Shown: positions 21,346-32,830, counted from the first letter of the stretch. The stretch: DNA of 64,000 bases from Brachionus koreanus (GCA_016987375.1 PJRA01000524.1:151996-215995); one strand, 5' to 3'. Notes: generated from the letters alone by a model not told the origin. Made by a program: numbers and translations.

Positions 21346-21460
21346 ATATTAAATTGTAAATTTTTGTATCTATTTTCTTTTTAGTTTTTTTTTCTGGAAT
21401 TTTTTTTTCGGATAATTTTTATTATTTGCTTTTATAACCATCGATTGATTACAAATATTT

Positions 21461-21533
21461 TATTATTTATTATTTGGGTTATAAACCCTGGCTGTTTGGA
21501 ATGGAACTTAGTCCTTCCTTTCAGCCAACTGTA
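21461..21533 (-). repeat. Dispersed repeat, related to 49957-50040
   Basis: On the minus strand: ctgaaaggaaggactaagtt, then ccattccaaacagccagggt and ttataacccaaa, followed by AT-rich triplet-like tail. The plus-strand copy at 49957-50040 has the same block and tail, which resembles the 3' end of a LINE or SINE family. Confidence 0.55.
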
Positions 21534-22103
21534 ATTAGCTCATAGAAAAATTATAAAAAATTTTAAAGTTGAAAAATAGTGATATAAAAATACAAAAAAA
21601 GAGTTTCTATAGTTTTTTTCTAAGATAAAAAAAGCCAATTTTTTTGTCTTTTAAAAATTAAAATTGAAATGTTGATTTTAATGATTACAAATAAATAAAA
21701 AAAAAAGCGACTTTTCTTTTTTTTTCTGGCCTATTTTATGCGTAAAAATAATTATCTGGTTAACAAAAAAAAATTTCTAAAATTTTGCAATATACTGTAT
21801 CAAGGACATATACATTGATAGAAGTAAGTTATTTTCAAAACGTATATGTTAGAATTAAGCCTTCCGTCATATAAAAAATAATTTTCTAGACCACAAATGC
21901 TAATACAGCGCCAAATAGAACAAATTCCTTTACTTTGTTTTCTTTAATTACTTATTTTACTTCTCTAACATTCCTCTGGACTGAATTCGATGTCATTATC
22001 TACTTCAATGTTCATTTCGGGACTAAACAACATATGTCTTCATTTAGTCTTGATCCTTGAGCGTAAAATCAAAAAACTTCTAAATGAAAAAAAAAAAACT
22101 TTC

Positions 22104-22166
22104 ACATGCAATGCGCCCTACGTATCACTTTTGTCTTACAAGTGATACGTAGGGCGCATTGCATGT
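22104..22166. repeat. Perfect 27-bp hairpin (inverted repeat)
   Basis: The left arm 22104-22130 starts acatgcaatgcgccctacgt. The right arm 22140-22166 is its exact reverse complement, and the loop is 9 nt (22131-22139, ttgtcttac). There are no mismatches over 27 bp, and the arms are about 45% GC in an otherwise AT-rich region. It lies about 200 bp beyond the 3' end of LZTR1. It could be a young fold-back sequence or a structured RNA; no further element ends are visible. Confidence 0.9.
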
Positions 22167-22371
22167 TGATTAAAAATAAATATTTATAAATAGACAAAAA
22201 TTAACTTTATTAAACACACGTAATGGGTTAAAATTGAATTTTTTTTAAAATTTATAAGTAAATTAAACAAAAAAAAAAAAGAAGAAGAAAAGAAAATCTA
22301 AAATAAGTTAAAATAATAAATATTGGCTAAAAAAGCGCGACATGCGATTGATTGTTATATTCTAAAATAAA

Positions 22372-25300
22372 TTAATTTTTATTATCATCATTTATAAATG
22401 TTAAAATGTTGTGCAGCAGCACATTAGAATTGTGAGAGGCGCAAGGTGAGCTTGATGGCGAGCTTGAATTAAAATGCATTGAAAAGCTCGGCGACGATGG
22501 AGTCGACGAAACTTTCATTTGTTGATTAACAGGAGCATTCAAATTCTGCAAATTGACGGCAGAAATTGTCGGTTTTGGCGCAAACAATTTGCTCAAATCA
22601 GCAATAATGTCTAGCAATAGTTCTTTGGACAGCTTTTTTATTCTATTCGAATTGGCCAACTCTGGAAAATTACTGCGAACTATTTTTAAAGCAAAATTTT
22701 TCATGTTTTCATCTTTTATTTTGTCAGCAGCTTCCAATATCTAATTCAAATAGTAAAATAAAATTTTCAAATTTTTATAAAAATCTCACATCAAATACAT
22801 TGCTCTTGGATACATTGGCTTCCAGATTTTGTTTGCAAAATACATGAAGTCTTAGATTGGAAAATTGAAAAAAATGATTTGCTGAGAACAAGTATAGGGC
22901 GTCCTGTGGTGGCATATTGACGTCATCAAAATAAATAAAGCGTAAAAGAGAAATACAAGCTTGACGTGGTGGCACTGTATCGCCAATAGTCATCAACACT
23001 CTGCGATCTTTGGGCATAAACGAGCGAAAGTAGGCCTCGAAATAGGCACATCTTGCTGCTAGTATACATTTGTGAGAATAAATAGGCTTGTTTTCATTTA
23101 AAACAATTAAAATATCAGATAATTCATTTCCACTTTCGTTTAAAAAAAAATTTTCCAAATCTTTTTCTAAACAAGAGTCTTGAATAAAAATAAAAAAAAT
23201 AAAAAATATATATATTTTTTTTTTAATTTTGATATACTTTTGTCTCTAATAATTTCGTTCATTTGCTCATTTGTGCTTACTTTTCTTGGTGTTTGTCTCA
23301 ACCGAATTATTTCCACCATTAGTGAAGACTGTAGTTGTTCAAATTCTGTTAGCATAATAACTTGATTAAAGTTTGAATCCTTTGCCAAGAATTTCATGCA
23401 TGATTCCTATTTTTATGAAGTTTTTTCAGATCAATGTAATTTTTAAATGTACACAAAATTACTTTGAGATTAGCCAAGTTAAGTGAATCTACATACCGGA
23501 GAAGACTGAGTACATTGACACAAGTAATCGAAGAGTCACAAAATTGTTCACATATTGTCTTTAGTTTTGGTATCAAAAACTATTTGTACATGAAATAAGA
23601 GAATTCTTTTTTAGTTAAATATAATTTATTGAGTAATATATTGTCTACTTTAATTATTTTAATTTAAAGATATTAATAGATATTTTTTGTCAATTAATTA
23701 CTGATTAAAACGATTAGAAAAATATTAAAATATATTAACATTTTGTAACAAAAAACAAGCTTTTTTCCAAAGGCCTAAATATCGTTGTGCAAAATTTATC
23801 ACTTAATAAAAGGATTGTATCAACCAAATATAGTCTGTACAAAAACTGTCCATTATAATTCTAATAATTTTCTAATAAATAAACTATATTGCACAATTGC
23901 AGAGTTTTTACCAAACTTGTGCAAAAGTCAAAAAAAAGTCATTTTAAAGTCTTTTCACTTGACTTTGACTTTATGACTTTTGAACAACTCTGGTTTTTAC
24001 ACAGACTAATTGGTGATACATACTTTGTTTCGGTTATATATTTTGCAGGACTGTTTTTAGACTTTTAGAAAACAAAAATTGTTTTATTTTAAAATTTCAG
24101 TTGTTGTTTTTGGTTCTAAAATGCATAAAGCCGAACTATTTAGATAAATTAGATCGATTAGTAGATTAGATTTCATTGAAAATTTTGAGTCAATAAAAAA
24201 GAATGAATTTAAAGTTGATCGAATTAAATCAATAAAATTTTTAATTAAAAAAAAAAAACGAAATTTTTTAAAATACAGTTTTTATCAAAATTTTAAATTT
24301 TAATTACAGTCAATCCTCCGTACAACGAAATCCCATAGAACGAATTTCGATGCAACGAAAACCCGATACAACAAGGTTCTTCTAACGAACCAATTAATCT
24401 TTTTCTTAAGAAATAAAACTACATACAACGAAAAATCAAAAAAAAAAATTCGCACCTTTATATCATAAAAAAAATCTTGACATTTAATTGGAAATAAAGC
24501 AAAAATTTAATTGTTCTTTATTTGACTTTATCTATATTCTTTCAATAAAAAAATAAATATTTACAGGTAAAAATTTTATCTGTTAATCTTTTTATTAAAA
24601 TGAGTGAAAATTTATCTAATCCTGTCTCAAAAAAACGAAAATGTTATTCACTTGAAACAAAAATTGAAATAATAAAAAAGCATACAGACCAAAAAATAAC
24701 GAGTACTGCTCTTGCAAAAGAATATAACGCAAACCCCTCAACAATTTCAACAATTTTAGCATCGAAATCAAAGCTTTTAGAAATGTATGAGAAAAATTTC
24801 GTTGGACCAGAAAAAAAAACGAATGAAACTTTCGAGCTACGATGACGTAGATAAAACTGTAATTTATTGGTTCGATCATTATCATTTTATTTTTTAAATA
24901 AATTTTTTCACCTTTTTCATTTATTTTAATAAAAATTCAAAATAATAAATCTTAAAATTTATTCAATGCTATTGTATGGGATTTTCGATAGAACGAATTT
25001 CGATACAACGAATATTTCTGCCCAACTTTGTCGTTATATCGAGGATTATCTGTATAGAAAAATTCCAAAATATTTGCTTCTATTTTTTCAAATGTTATTA
25101 ATTAGCATCAAAAGGTAAATTTAATTAAATTATCAAAATTTTTGGGCAAGATTTGAACTAAGCATTACTACTGTACTTTTTGACCAAGACCCCTCAAAGC
25201 TGAGAAATCTCTTGTTCAAGTCAATGCCTTGACTTGTGACTTAAAAACAAGTCTGACTATTCAATGCAATCTTTTTAATTTCGAGGCTAATCAACAGGCT

Positions 25301-28300
25301 AGTGCCATTGTCAAATAGACTGATTAACACTTCATTTATTTAAATTTTATAAAGAGCTAATTTCTTTAAAAAATAAATAGATTTGACTAATTAGAAAAAT
25401 TAAACATCAAAAAATTCAAATCAAATCATTTAAATTTTTCAACTAAATCTTTAGAAATTAAATTTATATTATTGTAAATAGAAAGCTTGAATGTTGTTAA
25501 TTTCAACATTGATCTCTTGATCACAAAGCCATATTCAAAATGAAAAAAAAATATTTACTTTTTTTACTATATATCTTTTATTAATTAAACAATTTTCTAT
25601 CATAAAAACAATATTTTTTTCTTTTTGAGACAACTTACTGAATAACACACACTATGTGAATATACAGAACTTAGACTTTTTAGATTATTTCCTCATGTGT
25701 TAATAAAAAAATAAATATTTCATTTTTTGTTTGATAAAAAATAAAAATTTTTTGTTCACTTTCATTTTATAATCAAAATTAACCAACACAGATCTAAAAC
25801 GTAAGTTAATTACTGTTCTAAACTAGTCGAGGTTGGTCGTCTACCCTTTCTGTCATTTTGATAAAATAAAAATTTCTGTTTAAAGTGCAACAATGTTGGT
25901 AACTAAAATTCATGATTAGAAATTTTGAGAAATATTATAACTTAACTTTAATTAAAAATAAAAAAAAAAACACTATTTTATTTTACTTGATTGGCAAGTT
26001 TGTAAACATTGGCAACAAGTTTTAATGTTTCAATCTCATTTTCTTTTCCTTCTAAGGAAACAATTCGATCTGTATACAAAAATTCCATCACCATTTTCAG
26101 AGCTTCGCCATTTTCTTCATTTATCCTAATTTCAATAAACTCATCTTGATTGAGACAAAATGGTGGCGATTTGATCTTGCGTTGCTCTTCTAGATTATAA
26201 AGCGAATTGGTCGAAGAACTTGAGCCAAGAGATACCAGAGCAGACAAAGTGGGAGGCGAAGGCTTCAATTTATCTTTGGCATGCTTGATTAGTTGGCGAA
26301 AATGAGGCGACCTGCTCGCCACAATTGCGCAATGTGCCAGCACAGTTTCATTCTAATTTAAACACATAAAATTCTACTGTAAAGCAAAAAATAACTCTAA
26401 AAATTACATTAGAGCAAATAAATTTTAAATCACAAAACATTTCTTTTTTTAAAATTTTGTAAAAGTCATCTTTGAGAGTAGACTTGGGCTGATTAGGCAA
26501 TTTAAATCTGAATAATTCATTACTGCGTGTATTTTGATCACCATTTCCACCAAAAACATACAAATTTTCATTTTTAACACTAGCAGCCAAAAAAGAACGT
26601 CCACTAGGCATCTAATTGAAAATTTTAATTTAAACTAAAGCAAATAAGTTAAAAATTTTCAATCAACAAACCACAGACTTGCCATGCATTGTTATAATAT
26701 CCCATGTCTTTGTTTCCAAGTCAAAACAGTAGATATCATGAAAAAAACTGTTGCCTAAAAATCCACTGTATATGTACAGCTGGTTGTGATGAGCGACCAT
26801 TATGTGACCGGAGCGTCTTTCCGGCGGAGAACTAGTCCCACGTAAAATAAAATTTGACGATATTTTAGACCAACTTGAAACAATTTTAAAAATCAGTTTT
26901 AAAATTAAAAAAATTAAAATTTTACTGTGAAGTTTTAAAATCAAATTTAAAGAGTAAATTTGAGGTTTTGGCACCACTTTGACCAGAAAATAGATACATT
27001 GCGTCTTGAACAACGGCTACTGGGAAATTACATACTGTTGACGGTTGTTCACCTGATTGCTCTACCTCAATCCAAGTTCTTGGCGTATTTTGAGATGAGT
27101 TCAATTGAATATGCCATAAGTCATTTAGTCTGGCGTTTCCATCATAGCCTGCAAAAATCCACAATTTATGGTCGTACACAACTGCTCCATGGGCTGCTCT
27201 CGGACATGGTGCACTAAATTAATTTAAAAATTTAATAAACAAGTAAAACTATTTATTATTAATTAATGAAAAAGTTTTAAAAATAATTTTTCAAATTTAA
27301 ATTTTTTCATTTCGGATTAGAAACTTAATAATCTGAATTTAGAATTATTGAAAAATTTTTTAAAGAAATCGGAGTGAAATGATAATAAATAGGCCTCAAA
27401 GTCTTAAATATAAATTTGTGTTTCTTATTTGATCATCAATTTTAAGTTGTCAAGTCGTTTGATAGATCCCTTTTTGACTTCTGTTTTGTGATAATTAATG
27501 TAGGGACTGGAAAAATCAAGTCAAGCCTTCATAAAATTGAAAAAAATATTCTAAAAATTATTAAGTATTTTTCAATTAAAACTTCTATTAGAAAGATTTA
27601 TAGGATACTTAAGCTTGATACGATTGAAGAGGGAACTTATCACCTTTTCGTCAAATTCCTAGAAGTTAAGTCGAAACAAAAGAACAAAAGATAATTCTTA
27701 TAAATGTCTAATCTATTTATTTATTTAGCAAATTTTTTAAAATTTTATAATCATTTTTTATAATTTATAGCTTTACATTTTAATAAGCTCTAAATTTTTT
27801 TTCCTGTGGCCATCAAAACTGCTAACACCAAGTTTTGGCGGCCCAGTGTCCATCACTGACGGTACCCAACACTATTATAAAGAGGTTGGTTTAAATCAAA
27901 AAAAATTTACAATATTTTTCCATAATAAAAAATTGGTTTGTGAATTATTTTTTTTATATTCGTAATATAAACTATTTGTCTTAATTTTATTTAAAGTCAA
28001 GACTGGTGTAAAAGATATATTAAATATCCTTCTCCATTGTGTAATTGCGAACTTACTATTTCCTCATTTTTCCCGAGCCATTATATATTTAAACATATGT
28101 AATATATGTCATTCAACATCATATTAGTCCTAAATGAATTAATTTTAATTTTAAAAAATATTATTTTCTAATTTTCTACATTGATTTATAAAATTTTGCA
28201 TCTTTTAAAAGTTTCTTTGTTTTTTTTTTTATTTTAGCATATTTGTAATTTTGAAAACTTAAGTCATATTACATGAATTGAATTCTCTTCAAAATGGTTA

Positions 28301-30542
28301 AACGTCTCTCCGATTTATAAAAAAGGAAATAGATCAGACTGTAAAAATTATAGACCTATCTCAATCACATCGATAACATGCCGTATTGCTGAGAGGATTA
28401 TTAGAAACTTGGTATTAAATTTTTGTCTTGAAAATATATTAATTGATCAATTTCAACATGGATTTATTCCTCATAAATCATGTACTACAAACCTACTGAA
28501 TCGTTTCTTAGTCATCGTAAACAAAGATTTGTAATAGGTAAAACAGAATCCGAATGGCTTAATGTGACTAGTGGCTCTGCCCTCGGTCCATTGCTTTTCA
28601 AAATTTTTATAAATGATTTGCCCAACAATCTAAAAAACAAATGTCTACTTTATGCAGACGACTGCAAGATATTCTGTATTATCCATCGATACAATCCGCA
28701 CGAATCATTTAAATTACTTCAAGATGATATTCATTCATTAATTAGCTGGTGTAATGAATGGTCTATGGATCTAAATTTTGATAAATGCGAAATTTTGAGT
28801 GTTAGTCGAAATCAAGGGCTCCAAAATGATTATATTATGAATGATTTAGTCAAAGGAAAAACTCATCTTGTCTCAAGATCAGAAAGACTTAGGAATCTGG
28901 ATTCAAAGTGATTTAAAATGGCATTCTCAAGTTTGCTCAGCCACCTCAAAATGCAACAGAATACTTAGTCAAGTTCTTCATGGTATTAAATTTCGAACAT
29001 AGATGGTCATTAAATTACTTTATACAAGTCTTGTTAGGCCTCACTTAGAGTATGCAATTCCTGTTTGGTGACCATGTATAGAGAAAGATAAAAAGATCTC
29101 CGGTTTTAAAGATATAAACTACAAAGATAGACTAAAGGCTCTAAATCTGACGAATATGACCGAAAGGCGCATGAGAGGTGACTTAATTCAAATGTTTAAA
29201 GTTAAAAAAAATATTGATCAAGTTATGGCAATCTCCACTCACTTTTTCAAGCAGAAGTTCAAGAGGCCATCCATACAAAATTAAAAGAGAAATAGTCAAA
29301 AATTGCGCCCAAAGATACCACTTCTTCACAAACCGTGTGATAAATGGTTGGAATAAGCTGGGAATGGATGCAGTTGAAGCTCAATCTAGCGATATTTTTA
29401 AAGCAAAAATAGACAAAAACTTTCATTATATTTTTTGCACATAATCTGTTGTCAGATTTACGCATTTTATGCGTTGCAATAAGCCACTATACTATACTAT
29501 ATTATGATACATCTAACTCTTTGTTTATTAAATTCTATAAAAATTTTTAAATTTTGATTTTGGTTGCTTTCGTGTTTAAAGATCTGAATATTTTTTAAAT
29601 CATTTGGTATGCAAAAACTAATAACAATATTCTCATTAAAAAAAGAAGATATTTCGAAAATATTTTAAATAATATTTTTTAAAATAAATTTATTTGTTAA
29701 TACTAAAATTTCGAGGGCAACTTTTTTGACACTAGTCTTTGAAAAAATTTGTAAAATGAATTAAAAAGACTTGTTTGATTAAAAAAAAAAAAATGTGAAA
29801 ATGTAAACAAACCTTTCTACGTTCCAAAATATCCAATTTCCTGTACTAAATTTGTATTCATACAAATCATTTTTATTACATAAATTTGAATTTGAGTTTA
29901 AGTCGCCAGTGTAACCACCTTTACCAATTTAAAGCAATTAATTGAGTCACAAGAGAAAAGTTGAAATTTACCAAATACAAACATGCTATTGTTATAGACT
30001 ACGGCTGTATGGTGGTATCTTGGTGTCGGTGGAGATCCATTCAATGCTCTTAAAATGAGAAAATTTAAATTAACAAGAAAAATAAAGAGATCTAAAAATT
30101 GTCACTACCTTCCCCATGAGTTGTTATTACAGTCATACGTTATCAAATCATTTAGCATTTGTTTTCCATTGTCTCCGCCAAAAACATACTACAAAAACAT
30201 AAAATTTAACAGCAAATTTAGAATTTAAAAGCTTAATGTCTTTACTAATGAATTGCCATACGCTACCATTGTATGCTTGCTTCTTCTTTAAATTTTCAAA
30301 ATTTTAAATTAATAATTTTTTAGAAAAAAATCATATTTTCATTACTTGGGCCCAATAAATTCATCGCACTCGGACATTTTGACCCAGCAGTTGCTCGTCT
30401 GAAAATTGTCAGACGTGAGCGAAGCGTTCGAGACCGATATCGAAGGCGATATTTGAGACACTGCATCGCTGAGATACTGTCCAATCGAACTAGTCGAGTG
30501 CAGATGAAAGTTCGATATGGACCTTGATTCCATATCGGCCAT
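22372..30542 (-). CDS. LZTR1: Leucine-zipper-like transcriptional regulator 1 (Kelch-BTB-BTB, CUL3 adaptor)
   Basis: About 14 exons on the minus strand. LZTR1 is a cullin-3 ubiquitin-ligase adaptor that targets RAS-family GTPases. Exon 1 (30542 to about 30346) ends [10 protein letters not shown], the start of the Kelch part. Later exons give [55 protein letters not shown] and [23 protein letters not shown]1 is at about 25988-26610 ([19 protein letters not shown], then MEFLYTDRI). A BACK-like part and [20 protein letters not shown] follow (23240-23580). BTB2 is at 22790-23160 ([20 protein letters not shown], then [18 protein letters not shown]), and the last exon starts [14 protein letters not shown] and ends at 22372. 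It has an added Ser-rich C-terminal tail. Two introns are large (23580-25986 and 27214-29812) and carry mobile elements; others are about 50 bp. The start shares a promoter with LIN37. Confidence 0.96.
23912..23992. mobile_element. 81-bp hAT-like miniature element with perfect 8-bp target duplication
   Basis: Flanked by GTTTTTAC at 23904-23911 and 23993-24000. Ends are CAAACTTGTGCAAAAGTC and, reverse-complemented, CAGAGTTGTTCAAAAGTC. The middle is a run of AGTC/GACT units. It is in the large intron of LZTR1. The end sequence is related to that of 16625-17138. Confidence 0.75.
24307..25052 (+). mobile_element. Tigger/pogo-type DNA transposon, internal deletion derivative
   Basis: 746 bp flanked by TA (24305-24306 and 25053-25054). 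The left end is CAGTCAATCCTCCGTACAAC and the right end, reverse-complemented, is CAGATAATCCTCGATATAAC, both followed by repeated AACGAA-type blocks, as in Tigger elements. It encodes only a DNA-binding domain (24600-24845). The DDE catalytic region is missing. Located in LZTR1's large intron, antisense to the gene. Confidence 0.9.
24600..24845 (+). CDS. Truncated Tigger transposase: CENP-B-like HTH only
   Basis: An 81-residue intact ORF inside the Tigger element. Residues about 10-60 form a CENP-B/psq-type helix-turn-helix ([17 protein letters not shown], then [20 protein letters not shown]). It stops shortly after, so neither the second HTH nor the DDE domain is encoded. If expressed it would be a stand-alone DNA-binding protein able to bind Tigger ends, which could act as a repressor; that is inference. 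It could also simply be a random remnant of a deletion derivative. Confidence 0.7.
   Translation: MSENLSNPVSKKRKCYSLETKIEIIKKHTDQKITSTALAKEYNANPSTISTILASKSKLLEMYEKNFVGPEKKTNETFELR
25147..25255 (+). mobile_element. hAT-like element fragment (right half)
   Basis: Matches the region 16929-17138 in order (aagatttg, then gcattactact, tttgaccaagacccctcaaa, then ttgacttgtgacttaaaaac). The right end is ACAAGTCTG. The left half and left terminus are absent. Inside LZTR1's large intron. Confidence 0.6.
25422..25530 (-). repeat. Dispersed repeat, related to 10107-10212
   Basis: On the minus strand it reads ctttgtgatcaagagatcaa, then tgttgaaatt, then tttacaataatataaattta. Same order as 10107-10212. Within LZTR1 intron. 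Confidence 0.6.
27480..27700 (+). mobile_element. Possible LINE C-terminal scrap
   Basis: An open stretch of 68 codons in the large LZTR1 intron reads [18 protein letters not shown], then [20 protein letters not shown]. The spacing resembles the post-RT motif of Jockey-like LINEs (L.KIQN..LR.......T....L....L.TI.ER.....KFLE). Weak similarity; it could be chance. Confidence 0.35.
28290..29500 (+). mobile_element. LINE pseudogene in LZTR1 intron
   Basis: A plus-strand RT with the fingers block [20 protein letters not shown] and [16 protein letters not shown]. An internal deletion removes palm motif A. Then come [37 protein letters not shown], the catalytic YADDCKIF (about 28650), [32 protein letters not shown] (stop), [19 protein letters not shown] and a long open tail to 29444. 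Several frame changes make it dead. The 3' end is near 29500 (short ACTATACT repeats). It belongs with the CR1/Jockey group by motif order. Confidence 0.88.
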
Positions 30543-30693
30543 CTTCGATTCTTCAATTATAATTAACGTAAAAAGAAAAAAAAAAAGAATAATTTTTTAT
30601 AATTTATTTATGAAATAATAAAATTAATTAGAAATTTTTTATTCATGTTAGCGCTCCAACTCTTTAATTTATATGAAATGATTTTCATTTAGA
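30543..30693. promoter_or_regulatory. Bidirectional promoter of LZTR1 and LIN37
   Basis: The start codons of LZTR1 (minus) and LIN37 (plus) are only 151 bp apart. No TATA box is evident. A GTTAGCGCTCC at about 30648-30658 is the only GC-containing core and is vaguely E2F-like. TTTTCATTTAG ends one base before the LIN37 ATG, which looks like a splice acceptor (see findings). Confidence 0.6.
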
Positions 30694-31269
30694 ATGTACT
30701 CTAATTTTAACCATAATAAATCGCCCAAAAAGAAGAAGCGAAAGCATAGTGTGGAAAATTGCTCGACAAATGCGAGCAGGGCCAACCGCTCGACTTCTAA
30801 TGCCGCCAGCAACACAACTATAAACATAATTGATCGAGTTCTTGACTTGGGAAAGTATGAAAAAGAAACTGGATTGTATACTTTGTCGCGCGATTGGATT
30901 AATGCCACTACGATGGTCTCTGAGGCCAAAAATGTCAAAAAAGAGTCGGATCAAGACGATCAGGACGAAACAAAAGATGATTATTTTGTATATAAGCTTC
31001 CTGGTCCGGATCGAACAGAAAATTGCTTGGATATTGGCGAGTTAAATGAAGACATACGAAAGTCAGTTAGACTTTCTGAAAAAAGTGATTTGGAACTAAT
31101 ATCAGGTCTTAATGTTGACGAGAACATGCAAACGCATGCTTTGCTTAAATTGCATGTCAATAGATGGAAGCAAGCTAGAAACAAATGGATTTATTTTTAT
31201 AAAGAATCGAATAAGCCCTATAAGCATAGTTATAGTTGTTTAAAATCAATTCTTGAAGAATTTGATTAA
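30694..31269 (+). CDS. LIN37: LIN37 homologue (MuvB/DREAM complex subunit)
   Basis: 191 residues, single exon from ATG at 30694. LIN37 is a core MuvB subunit that helps DREAM repress cell-cycle genes in the nucleus. The protein begins with a basic NLS-like block SPKKKKRKHS. The first conserved block is IIDRVLDLGKYEKETGLYTL, then SRDWINATT (human counterpart [20 protein letters not shown], then CRAWMRN). The linking motif DYFVYKLPGPD matches VYKLPPP. The C-terminal block LLKLHVNRWKQARNKW, then YSCLKSILEEFD, matches LIYRNMQRWKRIRQRW and YSESMKILREM. The protein is somewhat shorter than the human one (246 aa). Divergent from LZTR1. Assignment rests on three conserved blocks in order. Confidence 0.88.
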   Translation: MYSNFNHNKSPKKKKRKHSVENCSTNASRANRSTSNAASNTTINIIDRVLDLGKYEKETGLYTLSRDWINATTMVSEAKNVKKESDQDDQDETKDDYFVYKLPGPDRTENCLDIGELNEDIRKSVRLSEKSDLELISGLNVDENMQTHALLKLHVNRWKQARNKWIYFYKESNKPYKHSYSCLKSILEEFD

Positions 31270-31360
31270 ATTTTTTTTGTTTATTATTATAGAATGAAAA
31301 TTTAAATCTAAAATTGTTTTTCTAAATAAAATGCATATTTTAAAAAAAAAATCTTCTTTT

Positions 31361-32711
31361 AAGGTACATGTCATTCAATACGAAATGACATATTTTTTTT
31401 GGATTAAATTTAATATTGAAGAGCACCTTATTTTTTGCTAGGACCAAAATGTGTCAGATCCTACCAAATAAATCAAAAATTTGAAATCTACAGGTGTAAT
31501 TTAGTAAGGCTGTAGAGAGTTTTTTTTTTAAATATTTTTTCGTTTTCAAAAAAAAAAGTCTCTTCAGCGTATTAATGTCATAATTAGAGTAGATTATATT
31601 AATTTTTTCAAAAATTTTTTTTTTTAAATATCTTCTTATTCTTAAAAAATTAGATCTTTTTTCATAGACTTATGTGAACCAAAAAAAATACTTAAGAACT
31701 TCCCCATAATTAGTAAGCGATTATTTTCTTTTTTTTTAAATCTAAGCTAATGATGGACTTATTTAGTCTTGGGTCAAATAATTTTTAAAAATTTACAATT
31801 TGAAAAATTATAAAATTATTTTGGAACTATGAAGATATAAATTGAAATGACATGTGTCCTTTTTCAACTTTTAAGAGCAGATTCCTTCAACAATAAATTA
31901 ACTAAACTTTCAATGTTAAAGTCTATTTTTGTGTCTTCAAATATTTTATCCATGTAGAATTATCAAAAACACTTAGATATGTTTTGAACTCATGAATATT
32001 TGTCAAAATAATTAAAATAGATTTCATTTAATTGTAAATTTTGTTGCTCATTTAATTTTATCACTGTGCAAAGGACACAAAATGCTACCAAGTTAATCTT
32101 TATTGTCCTATTCTAAGTTCAGATTACAAAACATAAAATAAAATGATATATTTAATGTATAGAAGTGAATGTAGATTCAGATAAGAGATTTTTTTCGTCC
32201 AATTTGTTATCAATTATCAATATTTTATCTTTTTTGTAAAGTTTATTCATTTTTCTGATAAAAGAAAAACATATAATTGCCGCGGGATAACTATCCTTTT
32301 ATTTTTAATAAGCGTGGAAGTTATTTCTTTCATGCTTAATTTTTTAGCAAAGATTTCGACACATTTGATTTTTAAATAGTAAAATATAGCTATGGAATAA
32401 ATTATTTTATTGAAAAAAGCAACTTTTAATAAATTTTTTTTATTTATTTTTTGAAAAATAAACTTTGTAGTTCTTTACTTTTTGGACAGTTTCGACCGGC
32501 TCTTTTGAGCCATCATTTTTAAAAATTTTTATAATAGAGATTAAATAAAAAACTAAAAACATTAATAAAAATATTAAAACTTTTAGGATGTTTTCGTTTA
32601 TTTGGTAGAGTTTGACAGATAGGGATCATTTTTGATCATAGCAAAAAAAATTTTTTTTTAAGTTTTTTGAAAAAAAAATCCAAAAAAATATGTCATTTCG
32701 TATCGCGCACC
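31361..32711. mobile_element. Candidate DNA transposon with long terminal inverted repeats
   Basis: The left end (31361-31401) contains aatacgaaatgacatatttt. The right end (32680-32711), reverse-complemented, contains gatacgaaatgacatatttt, both preceded by GGT-C. The matching block is about 25-30 bp, with the start partly diverged. The 1.35-kb interior is AT-rich, has no ORF and shows no similarity I recognise. No clear target duplication was found, so the superfamily is open. It occupies nearly all the space between LIN37 and ARL14EP. Confidence 0.55.
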
Positions 32712-32830
32712 TCAATTAAATTCAAAATGAGAATTAGTAATTTTTTTTTCATTATAATTTATTTTTTTATAAAATAAAAAAGACATTATCTGATAATTTT
32801 TAGTAGATTTTTTACATAGATTTAATTAAT

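Noticed and set aside
30320..30938. Minus-strand frames of 78-89 codons over LZTR1 exon 1 and LIN37
   Set aside because: The LZTR1 frame starting at 30542 and the LIN37 plus-strand frame carry the conserved motifs; the others are out-of-frame shadows.
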